The notes beneath the pieces were generated by a model, which saw only the letters and a program-made list of their open reading frames with translations, did no database searches and had not been told where the DNA came from. The position numbers and the translations under genes are program-made. 64,000 nucleotides of DNA, from contig OZ025219.1 in assembly GCA_964019055.1 (NCBI GenBank), forward strand, positions 2,975,166-3,039,165, given 5' to 3'. Below are positions 47,501 to 58,979 of this stretch, one piece after another. Within the stretch, counting starts at the first letter, position 1. Each line of letters begins with the position of its first letter. This DNA comes from Anthopleura xanthogrammica. Taxonomy: Eukaryota; Cnidaria; Anthozoa; Actiniaria; Actiniidae.

Positions 47501-49753
47501 ATATATTTTGTGGTCTAATCTTGAGTTTGTTTACAGTTTTCTCCTTTCATCTTAATCACTAGATCTGCGGTTTCTTACAGATAAAACAAAATGTCAAAAT
47601 TTAGTAAAAATGTATATTTTTATATGAGAGATTTTTCTGGAATATTAGCTGAACTGTGTGTAAGTAAATATTCAAAATACACAAAGGTTAAAATAGAGCT
47701 GCAATCTCCAATACAATAGACGCCGATAGTTTTATTCAATTCAAAATCATTTAGCACAGTAAAGAATTCAGAAAATCACCAATTAAATGTCAAATGAATA
47801 AAGCCCTGGAGCTTATCTTGAAATCTTTAATTTCACTCGTTATGAAAAAATGGTCTTGCTCAGTTGGAAAATAATATGAGAAACGGCGTTCGAAAGAATC
47901 CTTTAGAAAAACAGAAAGCTATACTTATGAATACTGCTCGCTACCCAGTCAGGGTTAACGATAAACAATGTTTATAAAAATTGGCAATTTTAAGAGATTT
48001 ACTTAACAATAAGCATGAGAATTATATCCAGGCAACAAGACTGACGTACTTGTCCGGTTGATAACCACATCAGCTTCGAATTATTCAAGCTGTCATCGTA
48101 ATGGCAAAGTGAATATATATATGAATATGTTCAATTAAGAAGTATCTTTTAAGGAAGTGTTTTAGTACATTGGACTTACGTTGGTGTAGTTGTGGGAGAA
48201 ACGTGTTCCTTTTTGCTGTAATCCGAAGGCAATGACCTGAAAACCAAGCAGGACGATCAGAAATGGAGTTTTAATTATATAGACTTTCCAAGATTAATGA
48301 ATGAAAATAAAACTATTTGTATGTCAACTTATTTTATTTAACAACGAATTCAGTTGATATTCCGATGGTTTTTTTTTTTTGGTTTTTTTTTGTTTTTTTT
48401 TCCTTGTTTATCGTTTTTCATTTCTCATTACAATTTTCGCTTTATTATTATTTTTCCATTAATGGCTTTGTTTTGTTCTCCTTTTTGTTTTCTTTATCTT
48501 AATTTTTCCTCAATCGTTTTTATTTTTATTTTTGTTGAGACAATTTTTTTATTTCTGTTTTGATAATATTTTTCATTCAATTCCATTCTCTGTTTTCGTT
48601 TGATTTATATTTTCGAATTCGTTTTTTTTTAGTTCAAGTAATGTTTTGTTTTGTATTTTTGCCCCTTTTTATAATTACAATTGTCCTGTCAGAAAATATA
48701 TTTATTTATTTATATATTTATAATTATTTTCAACGACTTTATACGCTTAAGCAATTTTTCTCCTTGTTTTTTTTTTTTTTTTTTTTTTCATTTCTCTCTT
48801 TTCCTTTTTCGTTTTCGTTTTTCTTTCCAGCAACCCAATTTTTGAATATTCCCAACAGCACACGCATTATCAGCATGAAAATACACCATACAAGCTAGAT
48901 TCATATATAGATCAATATATGTATGACTCCCATTTGACTGATTTACACCATATGTACAATTTTCGTGCTGTGGTATTCTAGTACACAGCCTCTACCATCA
49001 CTAGTCCTGCTGATGTCTTTAGAAAAAGATTACGTCATGTTAAGCACCTTTTTTATTACAAAAACAGAAATTGAAAAGCCTTTCTCGCTATGATACTGAC
49101 ATTTATGAAGAAAAACTCAACTTTGTAATTAAAATTTGCCATAAAACAATGGTTTGTTTGGCTTTTACGAGTGTTGGGAAGTTGTGTTGTTACGAGATAG
49201 AAAAATGTTGTATTGTTGAGTTGAGATTGACATTTGTATTTACAATAACAATTTTTCTTCATATTTTCTGCATTCGAGAACTCAATTCATCATAAAAAAA
49301 AAACACACACACAGAAATAATAATAATTGTTTCAGGAATTTGCTGAAAGAGTTTAGCTTTGAATCCTTTGTACCTTATAACAGTAGAGGATATTGTAATA
49401 AAATTATTGTGCGAAACAACAATGCACTATTCATTTTATGATTATCTGTGTTTAGTTTTTGTACATTCTGTAAACTTAATTTATATGATTTTTTTCTTCC
49501 AATTGCTTCCTTTTACCTCAATAGAAAATGCTTTTTACATGCTTTTTAAGAGACAATGATTTTATGAGGGTATAAAATTATCTTTAAGCAAGGACATTTG
49601 GCACCGGTGAAGCTTAATTTTAAATCTGAACGCCTTTCAAATATTATATATACAGTTAAAATATATGTATTTAAAAAAATGTTCTTACCTCGAATGGACG
49701 GGCTTGGCTTCTAACATGAGCAAAAGTTGCAATAAATGCCAAAGAATCTTCAT
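38533..49753 (-). CDS. Cys-loop ligand-gated ion channel subunit (GABA/glycine receptor-like), 10 coding exons
   Basis: Exons 49689-49753, 48180-48236, 45356-45427, 43947-44002, 43442-43509, 42113-42333, 41713-41795, 40387-40530, 39550-39920 and 38533-38928 join with GT-AG sites and matching phases into 510 residues. MKILWHLLQLLLMLEAKPVHS is the signal peptide. The ligand-binding domain has RHYDKRVRPYYG, EFTVDMYLGQFW and loop A WVPDTFF (142-148). The Cys loop runs from Cys187 to Cys201 with exactly 13 residues between and contains YPMDEQTC. M1 is about 274-294, M2 303-322, M3 336-355 and M4 486-505, after a long basic M3-M4 loop. MPRVSYLKSIDYFLLTSFVF and KYSRVVFP are typical of GABA/glycine-type subunits; vicinal loop-C cysteines of nicotinic alpha subunits are absent. 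M2 begins GSERVGLGISAVL: Glu302 sits at -1' where anion channels have the Ala of PAR, which suggests cation selectivity. A splice acceptor before 49757 implies a further upstream untranslated exon, not located. The ligand is unknown. Confidence 0.92.
40054..40227. mobile_element. Palindromic MITE family B, copy 1
   Basis: TAGACCATTTTCGAGATGTG opposite CATCCCGAAAATGGTCTA; both arms share GCGAGCGCTTTC, ATATCGCAGG and CATGATCTCG or close variants. It is in a channel-gene intron; the second copy is at 52307-52484. Confidence 0.85.
40581..40747. mobile_element. Palindromic MITE family C, copy 1
   Basis: TAGACCTCTTTATACCTTCG faces CGAAGCTAAAGAGGTCTA, with TTGCCCATTTCAGACCACAT-like inner arms. The left half recurs at 63903-64000, cut by the window edge. 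Confidence 0.8.
41142..41215 (-). repeat. tRNA-like A-box fragment
   Basis: Minus strand reads GAAGCCGTAGCTCAGTCGGT, matching a tRNA 5' half with an A box, but no B box follows and no cloverleaf can be built. It is probably a decayed tRNA-derived SINE head or tRNA pseudogene. Confidence 0.45.
41223..41498. mobile_element. Palindromic MITE family H with TTA target duplication
   Basis: TTA (41223-41225) and TTA (41496-41498) flank ends AGGCGCGATTACACGGTGCA and its reverse complement. The interior contains repeated TTGCGAGACAAGTTGC in both orientations, so several sub-hairpins can form. A 3-bp TTA duplication fits PIF/Harbinger-type transposition, which is inferred. Confidence 0.8.
42533..42660. 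repeat. Short inverted-end repeat, copy 1 (copy 2 at 57032-57144, opposite strand)
   Basis: TAAGGCCCAGTCCAAACGTC at the left and CGTTAGAACTGCGCCTTTA at the right are loosely inverted. The internal block GGTCTTCTTTGATGTCAT recurs in reverse complement in the element near 57.07 kb. Confidence 0.6.
42671..42951. mobile_element. Inverted-repeat element with AGACCACAGACTCATT ends
   Basis: Left AGACCACAGACTCATTGTAC and right TACAAATGAGTCTGTGGTCT pair. Further inward GGCTCGTTTATAGGTC, ATTGGTATTATT and TTTACATTA find inverse partners, so nearly the whole 280 bases fold back. Confidence 0.75.
43568..43740 (+). mobile_element. tRNA-derived SINE copy 4
   Basis: Contains a good B box in CCCGGGTTCGAGTCCCGC, then GTGAGTAGAGTTTGTTGG, CCTGTACTTCGGAGGTTTTT, TCTCCGGG and CAAAAATCTATTTCAATTTG, in the same order as the three minus-strand copies on the left. 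Confidence 0.75.
44288..44485. repeat. Dispersed repeat, copy 2 (copy 1 at 10150-10375)
   Basis: Same order of blocks as at 10.15 kb: CTTGTATTTCATTTTTGTTG, AATAGTTGTAGTCAGGTCAT, TTGGTATGGCCCGTCTCG, CTAAAGATGTTCAATTTTCG, AAGTGCACGGAGTCGAAAAT. The CAACAATGAAATACAAGCAT inversion of copy 1 is missing here. Confidence 0.65.
44500..44657. mobile_element. Palindromic MITE family D
   Basis: TAGACCTAATCAGCTAACGC opposite GCGTTAGCCGATTAGGTCTA, interior unrelated to families A-C. The ends again read TA-GACC...GGTC-TA. Confidence 0.8.
45636..46425. repeat. Nested palindromic element complex, family G
   Basis: Outer arms ATCGAAATGCTTTATGGGTA and the reverse complement of TATCCATGAAGCATTTCGAT flank the complex. 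GTGAAAAACGCACTGCGCAT occurs on one strand at about 45708 and in reverse complement at about 45974 and 46321. ACCATTGG/CCAATGGT with GTGTTTACGAAGAAA or variants makes an inner palindrome (about 45706-46012). A separate hairpin (46120-46250, TGCCATGTTTTCCCATTTCG) is inserted between. All of this lies in the intron between channel exons 2 and 3. Confidence 0.75.
46728..46908. mobile_element. Palindromic MITE family J, copy 2
   Basis: Arms share (G)TACRCCCATTTTTATAAT-like ends, GCAG/CGACC, AGACGTCT and TTTTGGCTTCCGTCAATCAA on the left arm. It is related to the element at 36090-36345. Confidence 0.65.
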
Positions 49754-51936
49754 TCGTCTATCGATTAAAACACGAAGAAAAATACTTTGTTAACCCAGAG
49801 ATATCGATTTATGGGTCTGAAACGCAACCATGAACTTGGTATTTTTAAGATGCCCTGATGTCCTGGTTTGCTGGAAGGATGTAGAAATACGTACTCCAGT
49901 TCACTTAGTAAAAAGATAGGGCGTCTAGTAATCCAACTGATTCGCTGAATTCAGAAAACCTAGTCAGTTTGTCGAGTTAATAACATGCATACTTTAGACT
50001 CGTTATTAACATCAGCAAACCAAGTCAAGAATAATCATGATCACTCCGATACATCTCCTAAAATCCAAAATCTCTTGGAACATGCATATTTACGTAAAGG
50101 TGCCGAATGAGATCGTGGAAAGAATTATATGTCTAAGAGGTAGCCGGCGCCATAACTTCCAGTCAAAGAATTGTCAAGGAGTCAGCTTTATACAAAACAA
50201 TGTTAAACAATACGTTAACAAAGTAAATCATATTGTGTACTTCCTAATCAAGGACGTCGACTCAGTGGATCTTCGATTACGAATTACTCGGATTATATAT
50301 AAGCTCTTGAATTATATGAAGTTGTTACTAAAAGGAAAGGAAAAAAACTCCATTAAATCTAGACTACATATATCAGGCTCTTGCCATGAGAGCTTTATAA
50401 ATTTAAGCAGCTGAATCCATTGATTTCCGTTTATTGCTTTTTTTATTGTTAACGAAAACAAAAGCAGAAAACAAAACACAAGAAGGTAAATTTAGTACCT
50501 GGATTAATACGTTGGTCTCGCCTCTTAACCCTAACAAAACATACCTATGGAAAACTCCTTCGTAAAAAAAATATATATATATCAATTTTACAGTTGCTTT
50601 CGCGCCATTTAAGATATGAAATTTTCCAAGTTACATGACCTTTATTTCTGGAGATGGCATGTCATTATAGCTGTTAGTAATTAGTCCTAATCACAAGAAA
50701 ACTTAATCCTTTCTTAGATGACAATATATGAGTTATATTTTGAGGGTAAAGCGTGAAGAAAATAGATGATGAAGGGAGAAAGGATACTGAATGTACGAAA
50801 TTGATTATAATTAGGCAGATTTTCGAATTACTTAAATGTTTAAACAATTGCCCTAGTATTTCACCTTTGATTCTGTCTGTTTCATTGAAAAAAAGCGAGA
50901 TGAATTATCAGCCTAATTGATGCTAATACCATACATATCAGAAAGGAAATCCTTTTGAAAAGAAAACCAATGTTTTGTATGCAATCCCAGGTCAAATGGA
51001 ATCGATTTCATCGAAAGCTTAGTTGACTTTAGCGAGGTTGCAAAGGATATATTGCACTAACGTTTAAATTCGATTGGTTGCAGTACGAAGAACGCATGCT
51101 GTCTGATGAAAATAATGACAAGGTTCTGAAGAATATATCCAAGCTCATTATCATGTGTCCATCGATGACCCATAGGAGCTTTCTAGAGAATAAGTGTTCA
51201 ATACAAATGGAAAACTTGCGTCAAACACTACCTTTTCCGCATTGATGTTCTGCAACTCCATCGAGCCATTGTTAAATATAATAGCTATCTATAGAGCAAG
51301 TCTTTTCGTCTACTATAATACACTGAAGCCCTGATTTTAACATTATTTTATCGAAGATTAAAAACACTTATAACTTTTTTGGGGGGTATTAATGAAGAAA
51401 AAAAGCTTTTGAGTTGACCGTCTAAATGCTAACCTATGGAATATTCAGGTGCATTAATGCGTTGAATTGGTACCGCCTGATCATGATTCACACACCGTCT
51501 AGTTCAAGCTCAATTAAGCTATAAAAATATCATCTCCTTTCGAGATCATTGCTGAATATCAGTACTATCAAAAGCGTTTTATTGATCGAGTGCCTTTGTC
51601 GTTATTTCACTTAGAAGTGAATATTGATTTTTTTACAAAGAGCATTTTTCATAACATTTGAAGATCAAGTATCGGTGTTTTTTCATCCACGTTAAACGAG
51701 TGATACCGCCAAGGATTTTCCTTCCGTGCGGATTGATGCTACTTTTGATTAGTTTAATGAGCTGAGATTTTCTGAGTTCTGCACGTGAATCATTTGCGAT
51801 AAAGATGAGTAGTATTATCTTGACGTTGTTGTAACAAAGATGGAAAAGAAACAGTTAAAAGCTTTGTAGTATGTTTATAATCAGGCGAACTATATCACTG
51901 CATAAAACAAGATTCGATTCGTTCAAATATGAATGC

Positions 51937-51967
<31 letters not shown>

Positions 51968-52110
51968 GGGGGGGAGGGGAGGAGAAGGGGAAGGGAGAGT
52001 TGCAGCAAGACCAGTCACCATTTAACGTCATCAAATACCAAGACCCAAAAATTAGTTAGAAGAAGACAAGAAGACAGGTATTAAGCATACACATTTTTTT
52101 TTTATCAAGA

Positions 52111-52215
52111 TTGCCCAATATGGATCGTACATGCATTGGAGAGACTGGACGATTCTTCCAGACGCTCAAGAAAGAACATGAACGGTGCGCAAGGCTAGGA
52201 AATACCAACTTGGTC
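52111..52215 (+). pseudogene. Possible Penelope-like element GIY-YIG endonuclease fragment
   Basis: The frame reads CIGETGRFFQTLKKEHERCA. The YIGETGR...L..R..EH arrangement is typical of the GIY-YIG endonuclease at the end of Penelope-like retroelement proteins. The frame closes soon after, and no reverse transcriptase is seen beside it. Confidence 0.5.
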
Positions 52216-52306
52216 AATAGAAATAGAGAACAGCATTACCTGATAGTTAAATTCCTTAGCATAAATTTATTTTTCTTATTGGCTATTCCCTTACACTCTA
52301 TGTAAA

Positions 52307-52484
52307 TAGACCATTTTCGAGATGCGCGAGCGCTTTCAAAAATATCGCAGGCGCAGACATGATCTCGGCTCATTTTCGGGCAGCTTCAATAGCGCGCGCG
52401 ATCTTGCCCGAAAATGCCTCTTTTTCATGTCTGCGCCTATTTTCGATATTTTTGAAAGCGCTCGCGCATCTCGAAAATAGTCTA
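52307..52484. mobile_element. Palindromic MITE family B, copy 2
   Basis: TAGACCATTTTCGAGATGCG and CGCATCTCGAAAATAGTCTA with inner GCGAGCGCTTTCAAAAATAT on both arms. The interior TCTTGCCCGAAAATGCCTCT is shared with the copy at 40054-40227. Confidence 0.88.
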
Positions 52485-52556
52485 TTGTCTAGCGCGCTTA
52501 TGACCAATCTAATTCTTGGCTCGCAGTTTTCCAACGAAACAAACAAACAAGCAAAC

Positions 52557-53074
52557 AAACAGACAAACAGACAAACAGACAAACAGACAAACAGACAAAC
52601 AGACAAACAGACAAACAGACAAACAGACAAACAGACAAACAGACAAACAGACAAACAGACAAACAGACAAACAGACAAACAGACAAACAGACAAACAGAC
52701 AAACAGACAAACAGACAAACAGACAAACAGACAAACAGACAAACAGACAAACAGACAAACAGACAAACAGACAAACAGACAAACAGACAAACAGACAAAC
52801 AGACAAACAGACAAACAGACAAACAGACAAACAGACAAACAGACAAACAGACAAACAGACAAACAGACAAACAGACAAACAGACAAACAGACAAACAGAC
52901 AAACAGACAAACAGACAAACAGACAAACAGACAAACAGACAAACAGACAAACAGACAAACAGACAAACAGACAAACAGACAAACAGACAAACAGACAAAC
53001 AGACAAACAGACAAACAGACAAACAGACAAACAGACAAACAGACAAACAGACAAACAGACAAACAGACAAACAG
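52557..53074. repeat. Octamer satellite (AAACAGAC)n, about 65 perfect units
   Basis: Essentially perfect 8-bp tandem array, preceded by an AAAC tract. The 24-base common period of 8 and 3 leaves all frames open on both strands, giving spurious ORFs up to 262 codons (TNRQTDKQ or VCLSVCLF repeats). Confidence 0.98.
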
Positions 53075-53689
53075 AACAAAAACGAAAGCTTGCGGGTTAC
53101 TTTGCTCTTCCCTCGATTTATGCCATGCTAATATAAAACTTCCTTGATATCACTTACTGACCACAATAATCCACATCACCAATACTAATTCTACAGTGAA
53201 AATGAACCTTACCCCAGACTGTTACATCCCGTTGAGTGTTTGGATCAACGTTATTAAATCTAATCACATCTTGACTCGACTCCCACCGCGGCGATCATGA
53301 TATTCACCACAGAACAAAAGCTCAATAAAAATCCTTATTACATTGAAAACAAAACATCGATATTACAGTTCCTTTTATAAACTACTTACATTTTAATCAC
53401 AGTTAATACGTAAAGCTGTCAATAGTTTTCTGTTTGTTTTTTGAATCAAGAACTGGTTGTAGGTCTTTTAAAAACCTAATTCTTTGGGATGAACCTGTAA
53501 CCTTAATCTATTTATTTTTGTTATACATTTGGTATTAAACCATTCATATAAACAATCAATATTTCTTTTATTCACTACGTCTTTGTAAAACCGTTTATTG
53601 AAATTGTAGATATACACTTTTTGTGGTTAAAAAAGAGAAAAGATTGATGCTTGAAAGCCAAACGATCTCTGAGTTCGGCATCACATTGT

Positions 53690-53850
53690 GAGTGAGTCGT
53701 TGAGTTTGCTTGAATCTCTCCCCTTTTTTCGAGGTTTTTTCTCTGGGTTTTTCGGTTTTTCTCCATTTACAAAACCCAACACGCAATATAAACTACATTC
53801 CAACTCGATCTGTGGGTTAGCCGTCCAGGGGCTAAGATCAGCCTAGAGTT
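53690..53850 (+). mobile_element. Possible truncated SINE copy 5
   Basis: GAGTTTGCTTGAATCTCTCC, then TTTTCGAGGTTTTTTCTCTG and GGTTTTTCTCCATTTA, parallel the body of the SINE at 43568. The tRNA-like head is missing, so the call is tentative. Confidence 0.4.
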
Positions 53851-56437
53851 TGTTTCAAGGCTCGATAAAATTTGAAGGTTTTTTAACGGAGTTCGTGTTT
53901 CCAGAGCAAAACGCAAAATTATTCTCACAATGCGAAACATACATGTAGAATCAACTGTTTTACCAGATACTAAATTCATTGTAGTAATAAAAACGAAAAA
54001 CCTATAAATTCTATCTTTTTTAAAACAGAACATGAAGTGAAAGGTCGTAAAAAAAGTATCTTTTTTGTCCGCCTTACATTTCCAGTTGTGGAAATATCAA
54101 AATAATTTTTTTATTGCAAGATTGAAAAATGGTATGAGTAATATAGTTGGAGGAGTAACCACATATCGCTGATAATGCTGATATACAACACACAGCTGAC
54201 TGACGATAATTACCGCGAATGAGTAACGGTGAAAGTAATTATACTTCCTGTTCTGACGAAGATAAGAACGGCACAGTATCTAAACCTGACTATTTGCTTC
54301 CATCGCGTTGAAAAAGAATTCAAATCAAAGTCTGCTCCTAAGAAATACTTGAACAGATTTGACATCGTGAGAAATCGTAAAGATAGATATAAAATATGAA
54401 ATTCCAAAAGCTAACGTGCGCGGTGTAGAAAAAAAAAACAATGTTGGGTCGACACATATATATACAAGCACGATATCGACACTAGAAACTGATCGTAATA
54501 ATTGAATCAATATCGAGCAATGTAATGTCCTCTCAGCACGACTACAACATTATTTTTTTTCTCGCTTTTTGTCTTGTTCTTTGAAGCCCTTTTTTACCTG
54601 AAATGTATGCTACTCAAGAAGAATATAATAATGTAATAGACGGCAAATCAAGTATTTTACCTTGAGAGGCACATTAGAACACAAACTGATGGCCAGGCAG
54701 TTGAGATAAACAGCAAAAACCTCCTACGAATTGCCCCTCACAGAGCTACGAATTCATCCAAATTACTAACTCTTACTTGATGAAATTTATGGCATGCCTC
54801 TCCTGTTGAATTTTACAAAGGAATGCCCCACACCATGGTTATTAAATTTGACTGATTGATCAAAATATCCCAGGGATGTATAGTAGCGTGTTATCAGTAC
54901 CATCCGGTGGTGGAAGCAAAATATCTTAATTATATTTCCCACTATATCTTAAAGATTAAAATTACGATTTTCTTCTGGTTTTTTGTTTTGTTTTGTTAGC
55001 TGGCTAACTCACTGACATTCACCAATTTTGAAATTATGACTAAAAAAACAGGGAAATTAAAGTTTGACTGGGATACCTGTGGGATAATCAATATTTCCTG
55101 ATAGACAAGCATGGTTTTAAATAAAGAATCAAATATGATTATTATTCATGGTAATTTTCACACTAAAACATGAGGGGAAAAAACAAGATAATCTATAGGT
55201 GTTCACTGGTCTACCGGTCTCAGATATTTTTCTCTGATAATTTTCCAAAGAAGAATACTGTGCACATATACAACGTCGTCCTGGGGAGTGGAACAACAAT
55301 CTTATCAGAGCCACTAATCATAGCAATATTTTCCTTCTTTTTGCTGCAGGTAGCCCACCACAATAATACTGAGCTACTAGTACTCGCGTGAGTAGGTAGT
55401 AGTGATATATGAAAGAAGTATACATCTGAAGAAAAAGAAGGTGAGAGAAAAAGCTACTTACTTGGGTTCCTTCTCGGTTCACTTTCCAGTTATCTGATCC
55501 TTCCAGAAATACGTATAAATGATACTTTCAATTGATAACGTGTTTTGTTATCAATGGTATCTATCATATATGAGAGGCCTGGGATTGATCCCCTACCATC
55601 CCCTCTACTCACGACAGTTTACGTTGAGTTAACGATGTATTCAGTACATCATTGGGGTGCATGTTCTAAATATGCCAAAAAAATATTTTCTAAAACATTA
55701 AGTGTGATGTTTAACTTTTTATATATTATTCTTTGTGGAGTAGAGGGTGTAATCATGTGTAGAATATACTCACCGCGATCCAGCGGAGGTAGTAAGTTAA
55801 TAACAATACCTTGAAACCAAATGACAAGACGAAAAATAAGATAGCAATATGGCAACTGAATGTCATGGAAGATCTTTATATGAATTCTCCTGCGTAATTG
55901 GCTGTTAAATTTCCATATTTTTTTTTTCTTTTTATTTGCCTTAAAGTTCTGATATTGCTTTGTTACAAATTTGTTAGAAATTACATTCATACAACCAATA
56001 TAATGTTGTTTCGATACGCATAAAAATATCAGTTCAGCAGATGAAGTATTTTCCTGATGGTTTAGAAAACGCATAAAGATGAGATTAACAGCTTGAAAAA
56101 AAATTAGTCAGTGTGATGTGTGCCCTATCTTATGCCCGTTTTCTGAGTTCATTGTCACATGATAAGCAAAAGCTGTTGTAGGGCGATACTTCATTCAGTA
56201 CATTACCTTAGTATTACAATTAGTTCTGTTAGTTTTAGAAATAAGATTCAATAATCAGTTGTGCCCACAACAGTAATAATAATCCAACACGCTATCGGCT
56301 ACGCTATTCATGTTGATAACGCGAGCAGATTACCCAGCTATGACCAGTACTACAATTAGTGAGGTTTGTTTTAGGAATTCAACTTGATTCCGTGATTACA
56401 TTCCACATATAATAAACAATAATTGGATGAGGTTGAG

Positions 56438-56546
56438 CATGATATCGTAAATTATCAAGACCAAGGAGGCTGCGTTACGTTATCTGCCGAAGCCGTAGGG
56501 GGAGGCGGATAAAACAGCCGAGGTCTTGATAATTTACGATATCATG
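56438..56546. repeat. Palindromic MITE-like repeat, second copy of 2904-3006
   Basis: CATGATATCGTAAATTATCA opposite TGATAATTTACGATATCATG, better conserved than the first copy; centre ATCTGCCGAAGCCGTAGG. Confidence 0.8.
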
Positions 56547-57399
56547 CGAAAATCAAATTCAATATTTGTTTTATTATTCATTTTATAAACTGAGAACAAA
56601 GATTTTATACTGCTATCCAAAAGATAGCGTTTTTCAATCTCTGTCATGACCTTGAGTGAACTTGACGTTATAAATGTATTATCTGCAACAACAACAAAAA
56701 CTACATAAGATGTATTTATCATGTCGAGTATTTATCATTGGCTGAAGGCTTTCGGCCAATTAGAATCGAGATGGCGAGAAGAATGTATGATATAGTACTG
56801 AACTGTTCTCATGAGTTCTTAGGTGTACAAGATACATCTGCTAAAAGAAATATATAGGTGTAAAGAAACCAAAAGAAATATTTATATCAAGTGACTATAG
56901 TTCCGGTGCGCTCAATTTCTCAAATTTCAAAAGCATAATCTAGATAGCTTTTCCCGACTTTTGAGCATCTTTTTTGTATAAAGACAGATCTTGAAACCGG
57001 GATAAAATGCTGAGTTAGGCCCAGATCACGCTCGTCGATGTTCTAGCCGAACAACCTAATGACATCAAAGAAGACCGCCTTATTATCCATTGTTTTCAAT
57101 GCTTTCGGCTTATGAGAAAATCGACGCATGTGGACCGTGCCTTATGATATTATATATGTATAATTTTCCGACAAATTCATGGTTCAGTATTTTCTCCCTG
57201 TGATTGAAGGCTCTTTAATGGATTTTTAGCACAATCGTTTGGGTGGTAAAACATTGGTAGCCAGGGTTGGTGGTTGGTGGTTCTCTTTAACTAAGACAAG
57301 ATAATATCACGAAATATCTAACTTTGACTTGTATTTGACATCCCGTTTTTAACAAATCCCGAAATATCTAGTGTACGATCTTTATCAGCATTCTGTTTT

Positions 57400-57768
57400 A
57401 AGTCTGGTTTACGCTAGGGTCGTAAAACCATAATCGTAAGCAATTGCAACATAAACAGATTCATTACTGCTATTTTCATAAACCTGCGAACTCTGTGGCT
57501 GCGAGCTGCACGCTGAAATTTGGTTTTTGGCTTCCGTCAATCAAAACTAATCAGTCGGTATCTTTTATATTTTTGACTGGTGGCAGTGAAAAACCAAATT
57601 CCAACGGGAAACTTGTAACTACAGAGTTCGCATGTTTATGAAAATAGCAGTAACGTACTGCTCTTTAACAGTGCATGTCTTTTTTTACACCTAAGTGATA
57701 AATGTAATACTGAGTCTGCGATGTCGCTTATGACTACGATTACGACGCTAGTGTGAACTAGGCTTTAT
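57400..57768. mobile_element. Family F MITE nested in an outer inverted-repeat element
   Basis: The inner element, 57464-57653, has ends TTACTGCTATTTTCATAAAC and GTTTATGAAAATAGCAGTAA and matches 33700-33887. Outside it, AAGTCTGGTTTACGCTAGGG with GTCGTAA at the left pairs with TTACGACGCTAGTGTGAACT and AGGCTT at the right. The family F element therefore inserted into, and is younger than, the outer one. Confidence 0.75.
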
Positions 57769-58304
57769 CGGAGAAACGTCGAATTTTCTTATAATATTTT
57801 TATTTTTTATTCTTTTTATTACTTCTCCTTCTTAATAATCTTATATATGTCATAATGTACTGCGTGTTCATTTTTTTGTGACCTGATAAAATTAAGATGC
57901 CCTTGCCCCATTAAAAGACTGCGAAATCAACGAGTAATGCTCATCAAGAAACTCAATCAATATCACTGACAGCAGATGCGCAAAACTAAGCATGAGGCAT
58001 AAATGAGTGGTAAAAACATAGCACACAGTTCTCTTGCAGAGAACAATAAATTAATGCTAAAAACCATTAATAAAACAGCTGTCAGTCGGCTTACCGCACT
58101 GTTACCACATTAATCGACCCGATTTTGACTTGGTCTCACTTTCTGTCATTTGCAAAGCCAAATTAAATTATACAAAACTTTTCAAAATGTCAAATGCTTG
58201 TAAATAATTAAATGGGATATCATATCATTCAAATTAAGAGAATTAAAGAAAGAAAATTAAATGAAAGAACGAAATGAAAGAATGAGAGAAAGAATTAAAG
58301 AAAA

Positions 58305-58364
<60 letters not shown>
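58305..58364. repeat. (ACAG)n microsatellite, 15 units
   Basis: Perfect tetranucleotide array within a purine-rich stretch; it explains the RQTD-repeat ORF at this position. Confidence 0.96.
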
Positions 58365-58365
<1 letters not shown>

Positions 58366-58973
58366 AAAAAAAAGAAAGAAAGAGAAAAACAAAAAATGGC
58401 GTTACAAAAGCTTAGTCTTGCTTTCAATTTCTTTCTTTTGTTATCCCGTTGTTCTGACCTTTGACGATCAGATCTATCTAGATGTGTTCATTCAAGTTTA
58501 TTGAGTTGCTAATACTCTAAATCTGTTGAAATTCAAGTGTTTCTATCACTCAGGCAATTCGCAATCAGTTAACAGACTTTACTGTTTCTAGTACTGGACA
58601 CTTTGCAAATTCCCATAAACCATTAGTCACATATTTAATAAGCCAAGGATCGCTTGACATTTTTATTTATTGTAGCTTACAATGAGTTGAACTATCAGAA
58701 GCATTTAAGTATCTTGGAATAACACAACATGTATGTGATTGTACCTGAAAAACAGACCTTAGCCGGTGACAACATTATGCATAAGTAATGACAATCCTCT
58801 ACGTTCTAGCTGCTTATTTATGACGTGCCTCTATGATTGGCCTAACGATTGGGCCATTGGTTGGTTGAAAGTGCTTGAGCAGGTTGTATTACAATCCTTA
58901 TTGACTAGCTTTTTAATGCAGACTGTGTTATAATAGTGGAATGCCTTTCTTGTAACGTAAGTTCAGGTAACGT

Positions 58974-58979
58974 TTTATT
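58974..58979 (-). promoter_or_regulatory. Polyadenylation signal of the furin-repeat gene
   Basis: Minus-strand AATAAA about 46 bases past the TGA stop at 59025-59027. Confidence 0.5.

Noticed and set aside
48317..48898. Phe/Leu-rich ORFs as membrane proteins
   Set aside because: Poly-T low-complexity intronic DNA produces the apparent hydrophobic stretches.
50037..50414. 125-codon plus-strand ORF as a gene
   Set aside because: No domain, no splice or conservation signals, and AT-driven composition; it lies in the region 5' of the channel gene.
52359..53147. ORFs of 181-262 codons on both strands
   Set aside because: They are translations of the perfect AAACAGAC array (TNRQTDKQ or VCLSVCLF repeats), not genes.
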